The notes beneath the pieces were generated by a model. The model had not been told where the DNA came from and did not search any database. It saw nothing but the letters and a program-made list of their open reading frames with translations. Shown here in pieces: positions 31,003 through 36,922 of a stretch of 36,922 nucleotides of DNA; positions within the stretch are counted from its first letter, which is position 1, and every line of letters starts with the position of its first letter. The stretch lies in contig SUYQ01000025.1 of the NCBI GenBank assembly GCA_015060325.1, positions 1 through 36,922 on the forward strand, in the 5' to 3' direction. The position numbers were made by a program, and so were the translations under genes. This DNA comes from Bacteroidales bacterium (lineage in GTDB: Bacteria > Bacteroidota > Bacteroidia > Bacteroidales > UBA932).

Positions 31003-31048
31003 CTTGGTTGTAGTTTTAGGGTGCACACCACAGCACACCACAGCACTG

Positions 31049-31079
31049 CAAAGGTAATGATTCTTAACTAATCTACAAG
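31049..31079 (-). promoter_or_regulatory. Promoter of the pilus operon
   Basis: On the minus strand CTTG (31076-31079, three of four bases of TTTG), a 19-bp spacer, then TACCTTTG (31049-31056). The start should be near 31043, giving a leader of about 40 nt. The leader begins with two tandem copies of CACACCACAG (31025-31044, plus-strand reading). Confidence 0.7.
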
Positions 31080-31107
31080 CCTGAATGAGAAAAATTTACA
31101 AAAAACT

Positions 31108-33456
31108 TTAATTTACAATGATTTCGTCAATGAAGAGGAAACCCGGACGACCAGCGCCTGGGTGCCAGTCTGGAAGTGACAGTGAGGTTTCAGCCACTAC
31201 TTTGAGGTATTTTGCCGATGTTTCGTCAAATCTGAGTGTATAGTCCTGACAGCCGTTGCCGTCGTCCATCTGACCTTCAACCTCGATGTCCATGTGAGCT
31301 ACCTCTGTGAAGTTCTCGCCGTCTTCAGATGTGTACACAGTCACGCTCTCAGGGTTGATGATCCAGTCATATTTGAAGACGAATGTGCTGAGGGTCACCT
31401 CTGAATACTTTGTCCCTCCCATCTCTACAATAGCTTCGAACGGCTGGTTGTACCATCCTGCAAAGTCACCGCTGTTGTATGGACCTACGCCTACAAGACC
31501 GTCTGTGAGAAGATCCGGGCAGTTGAATGTGTAGTTAGGATGAGTTTCGGTCAGGGTAGTTACGGTTTTTCCCATTGCTTTATGGGCTGTGAAATGCTTC
31601 TCGAATACTCTCTTGCCCATGTCAGGTCTGTCGCTCTTTGCCTTGAGGACGCAGCTCTCCGTGATTTCGATAGGCTTTTCGTAGAGAGGCGATTCAGAGG
31701 TAGGCTCACTGCCGTCAAGAGTGTATCTGATAGGGGTGTCGCCCTGTGCCTTAAGTTCGACTTCCACGCATCCCTTTTCCTTGTTTACACGTGAGGTTCC
31801 TGTGGCATCGAAGATGTGGGTACCGTATTTGTATCCCATCATGTCGTAGATTGCGCAGAAGTCATCGGCGCTGTCAAGGAATCTCTGGTAGTCCTTCCTC
31901 TCAGGCTGGCACCACTGCACTTCGGCCAGAGCAGCGAGGCGAGGGAGAAGCATGTAGTGGAGGTGGTCAGGAGTAGCGATGTACTCTGTCCAAAGGTTTG
32001 CCTGTACTCCGAGGATGTGTGATTTTTCCTCCTCAGTCATGTCGGCTGTAGTAGGCTCATATGAATAGCACTTCTCCACAGGGAGGTATCCGCCGATTGC
32101 CAGTGGCTCGTTCTCCTTGTCAAGAGACTGATAATAATCGAGATAGTAGAATGTGTTCGGAGTCATGATGGCGTCGTGACCCAGGCGCACTGCCTGAAGA
32201 CCGCCTGCAACGCCTCTCCATGACATCACCGTTGCGTTAGGAGCGATCTCTCCTTCGAGGATCTCGTCCCATCCGATCAGCTTCTTGCCCTTCTCGGCAA
32301 GGAACTTCTCCATGCGTGCTGTCACATAGCTCTGAAGGTAGTGCTCGGCCTTATGGTTCTCATCATCCTTGAGTCCGAGTTCGGCGATCTTTGCCTGACA
32401 ATGAGGACATTCCTCCCAGCGTACCTTCGGGCATTCGTCTCCACCGATGTGTACATATTCGGCAGGGAAAAGCTCGCATACTTCAGTGAGGACATCCTCA
32501 AGGAACTGCATGGTCTCTTCCTTTCCGACGCAGAGAACGTCGTCGGCTATACCCCAGTCACCCCATACTTCGTAAGGACCGCCTGTACATCCGAGCTCAG
32601 GATAAGCAGCAAGCGCAGCAAGCATATGGCCCGGAAGGTCAATCTCAGGAATTACAGTGATTCCCTTTGCGGCTGCATATTCCAGGATTTCCTTTACCTG
32701 GTCCTGAGTGAAATAGCAGCCTTCTCCGTAGCGTGTATGGTCATATTCGTTGCTCTCGAAGATGTGGCCGATGATGGTCTTGTTTCTGATGGATCCCACT
32801 TCTGTAAGGCGTGGGTATTTCTTGATCTCAAGTCTCCAGCCCTGGTCGTCGGTGAGGTGCCAGTGGAGGGTATTGAGCTTGTGGACTTCCATGATGTCAA
32901 GATATTTCTTGACCTCGTCCATGTCGAAGAAGTGACGTGAAACGTCCATGTGGAGTCCGCGGTAGGCGAAACGAGGCTTGTCCTTGATAGACACGCATGG
33001 AAGTGTCCAATCCTTATCCGAAGCAGGCTCGGTGCCGAATATCTCGACCGGCAGCATCTGCTTGAGTGTCTGGATTGCATAGTTGAATCCGTTGAGGCCG
33101 GATGCCTTCACAGACACCTTGTTGTTATCTATGTCGATTGTGTATTCTTCGTGTGCCAGATTGTTGTCAAGCTGGAAGACAAAGCCATTGTCTGATGTTC
33201 CTGAAGTCAGTTTACCTGCTCCCTCGCTGATGAGGAAAAGCTGGTCTGCAAACTTTTCTACTACAGCTTTTGACCTTTCGTCAAGGTCTTCGCCGAAATA
33301 TACAGAAGCGCCGGCTGCATTGAATGAACCGTCAGTTACCGTCACTTCATTAGGATGAGGCACAACGTCTAGTGTGCAGTTTGATGTGTTTTGTTCTTTA
33401 GGGCTGCAAGCGCAGAACGCTGCTAAGACTGCCAGAAGGATTGTAGTGTTTCTCAT
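31108..33456 (-). CDS. GH20 beta-N-acetylhexosaminidase lipoprotein
   Basis: A 782-aa exo-hexosaminidase that removes terminal GlcNAc or GalNAc, using the substrate's acetamido group for catalysis. The signal ends in a lipobox (LAAFCACS, near Cys15-17), so it is a surface or periplasmic lipoprotein. Then an N-terminal GH20b domain (about 25-155) and the GH20 barrel (about 160-510) with the catalytic pair Asp340-Glu341 in HIGGDECPK. The C-terminal part has a chitobiase-like region and an F5/8-type (discoidin) domain (about 640-782). I choose ATG 33456 over the open 33558 because the promoter lies at 33487-33518. Confidence 0.93.
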   Translation of the reverse strand: MRNTTILLAVLAAFCACSPKEQNTSNCTLDVVPHPNEVTVTDGSFNAAGASVYFGEDLDERSKAVVEKFADQLFLISEGAGKLTSGTSDNGFVFQLDNNLAHEEYTIDIDNNKVSVKASGLNGFNYAIQTLKQMLPVEIFGTEPASDKDWTLPCVSIKDKPRFAYRGLHMDVSRHFFDMDEVKKYLDIMEVHKLNTLHWHLTDDQGWRLEIKKYPRLTEVGSIRNKTIIGHIFESNEYDHTRYGEGCYFTQDQVKEILEYAAAKGITVIPEIDLPGHMLAALAAYPELGCTGGPYEVWGDWGIADDVLCVGKEETMQFLEDVLTEVCELFPAEYVHIGGDECPKVRWEECPHCQAKIAELGLKDDENHKAEHYLQSYVTARMEKFLAEKGKKLIGWDEILEGEIAPNATVMSWRGVAGGLQAVRLGHDAIMTPNTFYYLDYYQSLDKENEPLAIGGYLPVEKCYSYEPTTADMTEEEKSHILGVQANLWTEYIATPDHLHYMLLPRLAALAEVQWCQPERKDYQRFLDSADDFCAIYDMMGYKYGTHIFDATGTSRVNKEKGCVEVELKAQGDTPIRYTLDGSEPTSESPLYEKPIEITESCVLKAKSDRPDMGKRVFEKHFTAHKAMGKTVTTLTETHPNYTFNCPDLLTDGLVGVGPYNSGDFAGWYNQPFEAIVEMGGTKYSEVTLSTFVFKYDWIINPESVTVYTSEDGENFTEVAHMDIEVEGQMDDGNGCQDYTLRFDETSAKYLKVVAETSLSLPDWHPGAGRPGFLFIDEIIVN

Positions 33457-33486
33457 GTGGTTATAGTGGTATGTGTTTATGACCTC

Positions 33487-33518
33487 CAAAGGTATGAAAA
33501 CTATGCAATATAACCAAC
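33487..33518 (-). promoter_or_regulatory. Promoter of the GH20 gene
   Basis: On the minus strand GTTG (33515-33518), a 20-bp spacer and TACCTTTG (33487-33494). The start is near 33481, about 25 nt before the ATG at 33456. Confidence 0.7.
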
Positions 33519-33554
33519 TTTTGACAGATAGTGCGACCTTAAGGAACTGAAAAA

Positions 33555-35225
33555 TCACGCAAGTAGCAGAATGATGATCTGGGCAGAGATCACCCTGAGG
33601 AAAATATTTGCGGGATAGACCGTCGCATAGGCTACCGCCGGATCGTCTCCGTCAGATCCGGTGCCGGCATAGTCGAGGGCGAAAGGATTGGCCATGCCTC
33701 CGCATAGCATTCCCGCATTGTCGGCATAGCCTGTCTTGAATACCTTTGCTGCAATAAAGCCCATGATGAGTACGGGAACTACAGCAAGAGATATGCTGAT
33801 GATGACCCATTTGAGCCCTTCCATAGTGAATACCGTGTCAAAGAATCCCGCTCCGGCGCTGAGACCAAGTCCGGCCAGATAAATGGTGAGGCCCAGCTGA
33901 CGCAGCATCAGGTTTGCACTTCTTGTAGTGTAGGTCGGAATGTGGAATCGTGGCCCGAATGCTCCCATAAGGATACCTATTATCATAGGTCCTCCTGCTA
34001 TTCCAAGCTTGATAGGCATGCTCATCCCGGGAATTGCGATAGGAATGCTTCCAAGTATAAGTCCGAGTATGATCCCTATGAATATGGAGAGCAGATTTGG
34101 GTTCTTGAGTCTTTTAGCCTCATTCCCGAGGATGGCGCTGACTCTCTCAACAGCTCGAGACTCTCCTACTATCGTGAGTTTGTCACCAAGCTGGAGACGG
34201 AGGTTGCGGTTCGGGAGCAGGTCGATGCCTGCGCGGTTGACGCGTGTTATGTTGATTCCGTATGAGTTTCTCAGCCTGAGGTCCCCTAATTTCACTCCGT
34301 TGTGTCGTGATTTGGTGACAAGGACCTTCTTTGATACAAGCTGGCTGTCAATGGCATTCCAGTCGATGTCCTTCTTGTTCCAGTCGATGTTTTCCTTCTG
34401 TCCGAAAAGCATCTTGATGCGGTCTACGTCTTTTTTAGCTGAAATCACAAGCACATGCTCGTTTTCTTCCAGTACTGTTTCGGAAGTCGGTATAATGAGT
34501 TTTTCGTTTTTCCATACCCTGGATATGACGAACTGACAGTCGGCACTCTGGCGGATATCCATTATTGTCTTGCCGAATATGGCAGGGTTGCTGATCTGAT
34601 ACTCTGCAACATATGTGTTGTCAGACGGGCCGTTGTCCTTTTTATGGAACTCTTTCGGTGCGAACACCTTTTTAAGTACCATGACACATACGATCATTCC
34701 TATGAGTCCGAACGGATATGCGACTGCGCATGCCATGGCCATGTCATTGGCTGTCTGCTGATTCTCCGGATCCATCTGGATGAGCGCCTGCTGTCCGGCT
34801 CCCAACATAGGTGTGTTGGTTACAGATCCTGCGAGCAGTCCGACGGTGTCCGGCAGGGAAGTGCCGGTGGTAAGGAATATACCGACAGCCATCAGTGTTC
34901 CGATGAGCAGCAGTCCGATTGAAAGAAGGTTAAGCTTGATGCCACCTTTCTTGAATGACGAGAAGAAACCGGGTCCGACCTGCACTCCGAGGGAATATAT
35001 ATATAATATGAGGCCGAAGTTCTGGGCCAGAGCCAGCATCTCGGGATTTATCTTTATTCCGAAATGTCCGGCAATGATACCTGCAAAGAAGACCGAGGTG
35101 ACTCCCAATGATATGCCTTTTATCTTTATATGCCCCAATGCCAGTCCGGCAGCGCAGATGATTGACAATATCATCACTGCCTGCATGAATGTCTGTTCGG
35201 TGAAAAGCTCGTTAAACCAGTCCAT
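33555..35225 (-). CDS. AAEX-family (AspT/YidE-type) transporter with TrkA-C domains
   Basis: A 556-aa inner-membrane transporter of the aspartate:alanine exchanger family. Two sets of about five to six helices flank a cytoplasmic region with two TrkA-C (RCK_C) domains: VAEYQISNPAIFGKTIMDIR with TSETVLEENEHVLVISA, and KSRHNGVKLGDLRLRNSYGI with NLRLQLGDKLTIVGES. The GxGP-type helices repeat (LGVQVGPGFFSSFKKGG and LGLSAGAGFFDTV). RCK_C domains suggest gating by a ligand. The substrate is unknown, possibly an amino or organic acid. It starts 9 bp after the second chromate-type gene. Confidence 0.88.
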   Translation of the reverse strand: MDWFNELFTEQTFMQAVMILSIICAAGLALGHIKIKGISLGVTSVFFAGIIAGHFGIKINPEMLALAQNFGLILYIYSLGVQVGPGFFSSFKKGGIKLNLLSIGLLLIGTLMAVGIFLTTGTSLPDTVGLLAGSVTNTPMLGAGQQALIQMDPENQQTANDMAMACAVAYPFGLIGMIVCVMVLKKVFAPKEFHKKDNGPSDNTYVAEYQISNPAIFGKTIMDIRQSADCQFVISRVWKNEKLIIPTSETVLEENEHVLVISAKKDVDRIKMLFGQKENIDWNKKDIDWNAIDSQLVSKKVLVTKSRHNGVKLGDLRLRNSYGINITRVNRAGIDLLPNRNLRLQLGDKLTIVGESRAVERVSAILGNEAKRLKNPNLLSIFIGIILGLILGSIPIAIPGMSMPIKLGIAGGPMIIGILMGAFGPRFHIPTYTTRSANLMLRQLGLTIYLAGLGLSAGAGFFDTVFTMEGLKWVIISISLAVVPVLIMGFIAAKVFKTGYADNAGMLCGGMANPFALDYAGTGSDGDDPAVAYATVYPANIFLRVISAQIIILLLA

Positions 35226-35234
35226 CTTGAGTCC

Positions 35235-35783
35235 TTAATATAATAGTAATCCTGCTATGGCTCCCAGTCCCAATGCTGTGAACGGACCGAATTTCTTCAG
35301 GAATATTCCGATAAATGCCAGTATGCACAGCATGAAGCTCTTCCAGTCGATGAAGTTTTCCGGAGTTGCAAGTCCGAGTGCCGCGGTTCCGACAAGTCCG
35401 AGCACGGCGGGCTTGAGCCCGTTCATCAAGCCTTTGAAAAGATAATGTTCCTTGAACCTGTCATATGCCTTGCATATGGCCAGCACTATTATGAATGATG
35501 GCAGGACCACTGCAAAGGTTGCCGTAAATGAGCCTAATATGCACAGGAGTTCTGTTGCTCCCGTGTTTGCCAGTACCTCGTAGCCGATATATGTTGCCGA
35601 GTTTATTCCGATCGGTCCCGGAGTCATCTGCGAGATAGCCACAATGTCAGTGAACATCGTATCGTCGATCCATGCATGTTCGGTGACTACCTTGCTCTGG
35701 ATAAGTGACAGCATCGCATATCCGCCTCCTATCGTGAACATTCCTATCAGAAAGAAGGTCATGAACAGTTCTATATATATCAT
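35235..35783 (-). CDS. Chromate-transporter family protein (half-size)
   Basis: A 182-aa single-CHR-domain membrane protein. The signature is FTIGGGYAMLSLIQSKVVTE and AISQMTPGPIGINSATYIGY. Half-size CHR proteins work as pairs. Chromate efflux is the named role of the family, but many gut pairs have no proven substrate. About six hydrophobic helices are seen. Its ATG overlaps the partner's stop by 4 bp, and the AAEX gene follows 9 bp later. Confidence 0.93.
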   Translation of the reverse strand: MIYIELFMTFFLIGMFTIGGGYAMLSLIQSKVVTEHAWIDDTMFTDIVAISQMTPGPIGINSATYIGYEVLANTGATELLCILGSFTATFAVVLPSFIIVLAICKAYDRFKEHYLFKGLMNGLKPAVLGLVGTAALGLATPENFIDWKSFMLCILAFIGIFLKKFGPFTALGLGAIAGLLLY

Positions 35784-36334
35784 TTCATTCCCTCCATTCT
35801 CTTCTTTTCAACATAGTGCGCCATAGCTAATGAAATTACTATGACACATATTATAATATATATAGGTGATACCTTCATGAAGCAGACCAATATCATCGAG
35901 GCTACTACTATTGCCCATGACCACCATCTCATCTTCGTAGCCTTGATCATGTCTATCATAGGTACGCCGATAAGGGCAACCACTACCGGCCTGATACCCT
36001 TGAATGCTCGTATTACGTATTCATTGTCCTTGAATCCGGTGAAGAACATCGCTATCATGAGTATGATCAGGAAAGGCGGAAGACAACTTCCTATCGTGGC
36101 GACTATGCTTCCTTTAGTTCCTCTGAGCTTGTGGCCGGTCAGGATGGCTATATTTGCAGCGAAAAGCCCCGGCGCGGTCTGGGCAAGGGTGATGATGTCT
36201 ACAAAATCTTCATCCTTGAGCCATTTTCTGTTGACCAACTCACTTTTTATTGCAGCTATCATGGGGATGCCTCCTCCTATTGTGAAGGCTCCGATTTTGC
36301 TAAAAACCAGAAATATTTGCCATAACGAAATCAT
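35780..36334 (-). CDS. Chromate-transporter family protein (half-size partner)
   Basis: A 184-aa CHR protein with FTIGGGIPMIAAIKSELVNR and TLAQTAPGLFAANIAILTGH. It is paralogous to the next gene, and the two would form one transporter of dimeric CHR halves with opposite topology. It ends in a basic tail (VEKKRMEGMK). First gene of the three-gene transport operon; I see no clear promoter between it and the rRNA promoter on the other strand. Confidence 0.93.
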   Translation of the reverse strand: MISLWQIFLVFSKIGAFTIGGGIPMIAAIKSELVNRKWLKDEDFVDIITLAQTAPGLFAANIAILTGHKLRGTKGSIVATIGSCLPPFLIILMIAMFFTGFKDNEYVIRAFKGIRPVVVALIGVPMIDMIKATKMRWWSWAIVVASMILVCFMKVSPIYIIICVIVISLAMAHYVEKKRMEGMK

Positions 36335-36380
36335 ATCGGCGGCAAAAGTATGAATTTTTTCGAAAAAAGTTGCAGAAAAA

Positions 36381-36411
36381 TTTGGAGGTTAAGAAAAAGT
36401 CCGTATCTTTG
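36381..36411 (+). promoter_or_regulatory. rRNA operon promoter
   Basis: TTTG (36381-36384), exactly 19 bp, then TATCTTTG (36404-36411): a perfect housekeeping promoter for this phylum, with an A-rich stretch (36362-36380) just upstream that could act as an UP-like element. The start is expected near 36417. Confidence 0.9.
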
Positions 36412-36416
36412 CAGCC

Positions 36417-36573
36417 CGTTTGAGATAAAACGGCATAAAAAAGTTCATTGAAAAGACTGAATTACTGTACAAGAAGCAAGTACCGAGAAAATACAATTTA
36501 TCGAGAAGCGTTAATTCTTTTGAAGGAATTATAAGTGTCAGTGACAAGCTAAGAAATTTATAATAAATATTAT
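36417..36573 (+). other. 16S rRNA precursor leader
   Basis: About 157 nt of transcribed leader before mature 16S. It contains a small hairpin (TAATTC 36512-36517 with GAATTA 36526-36531) near the region expected to pair with sequence beyond the 16S 3' end for RNase III processing. That partner lies outside the window. Confidence 0.6.
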
Positions 36574-36922
36574 ACAATGAAGAGTTTGATCCTGGCTCAG
36601 GATGAACGCTAGCGGCAGGCTTAACACATGCAAGTCGAGGGGCAGCATGACGGAACCTTCGGGTTTTGTTGATGGCGACCGGCGCAAGGGTGCGTAACGC
36701 GTGAGCAACTTGCCCGTTTCTGGGGAATAACCGGTGGAAACGCCGACTAATACCCCATGGTATTGAGTTGAGGCATCTTAACTCAATTAAAGAACTTCGG
36801 AAACGGATAGGCTCGCGTGACATTAGCTGGATGGCGGGGTAACGGCCCACCATGGCGACGATGTCTAGGGGTTCTGAGAGGAAGGTCCCCCACACTGGAA
36901 CTGAGACACGGTCCAGACTCCT
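36574..36922 (+). rRNA. rrs: 16S ribosomal RNA (5' part, cut by window edge)
   Basis: Starts with the universal TGAAGAGTTTGATCCTGGCT (36578 onward) and continues through GATGAACGCTAGCGGCAGGC, the V1-V2 region and ACTGAGACACGGTCCAGACT near the right edge (about E. coli position 330). The mature 5' end is set at about 36574 by aligning the GAAGAGTTTG block with E. coli. The GCTAGCGGCAGGCTTAACAC block is typical of Bacteroidales. Confidence 0.97.

Noticed and set aside
30395..31041. Longer N termini for the DUF3868 and DUF3575 proteins
   Set aside because: The extensions are basic, lack a signal peptide and precede clear MKK/MKR signal starts.
31003..31107. Invertible promoter for phase-variable pili
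   Set aside because: No pair of flanking inverted repeats was found around the promoter, and no recombinase gene is in the window.
36389..36895. A 168-aa minus-strand ORF near the right edge
   Set aside because: It lies antisense to the rRNA promoter, leader and 16S rRNA, which explain the sequence fully.

Overview
The window comes from a chromosome of the order Bacteroidales. Three signs support this. Promoters carry the Bacteroidetes -33/-7 signature (TTTG, about 19 nt, TAnnTTTG), seen in perfect form upstream of the 16S rRNA gene at 36381-36411. The gene families are typical of the order: type V pilus lipoproteins, FISUMP, DUF3575, split chromate transporters, an AAEX-type transporter. 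The 5' part of the 16S gene at the right edge also looks Bacteroidales, perhaps near Rikenellaceae or the UBA932/Cryptobacteroides group, but that finer placement is only an inference.

Layout. 1-1509: end of rpsB, then tsf and a terminator. 1548-3351: two envelope proteins on the minus strand sharing an N-terminal domain, preceded by a promoter/rod-fold/terminator unit (3400-3696) that I read as a structured small RNA of 6S-like shape. 3922-5236: a HigB/HigA toxin-antitoxin pair, then a junction where two gene remnants meet. 5588-7146: a CAAX-type membrane protease and menA. 7294-7902: an unknown membrane-anchored protein.

8055-12160 is an accessory island. At least four copies of a hairpin-plus-tail repeat (about 60-85 bp when complete) separate small co-oriented cassettes: a toxin remnant with an XRE antitoxin, a RhuM-family protein, a frameshifted nuclease-fold gene, three unknown small genes and a 50-aa ORF. 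Two of these cassettes begin with promoter-leader-terminator modules that look like attenuators or small RNAs. This is the most unusual part of the window.

12272-15235: a HAD phosphatase, a lipoprotein cyclophilin and a divergent polysaccharide flippase whose promoters sit 2 bp apart. 15236-15856 is non-coding and holds two copies of a 106-bp palindromic repeat and a short dispersed repeat. 15857-31002 is one long minus-strand gene run with a promoter at 31049-31079. It encodes a type V pilus: DUF3575 and DUF3868/OmpA-like proteins, an Mfa1-like shaft, an Mfa2/FimB-like anchor, four accessory lipoproteins including a FISUMP tip candidate, then a ROK sugar kinase and a GH2 glycosidase. 31108-33456 is a GH20 hexosaminidase with its own promoter. 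33555-36334 is an operon of two half-size chromate-family transporters and an AAEX-family transporter. 36381-36922 is a ribosomal RNA promoter, leader and the first part of 16S rRNA.

Functionally, the pilus, GH2, ROK kinase and GH20 genes together suggest a surface-attachment locus linked to trimming amino-sugar glycans such as host or fungal glycoconjugates; this link is inferred from neighbourhood and families.
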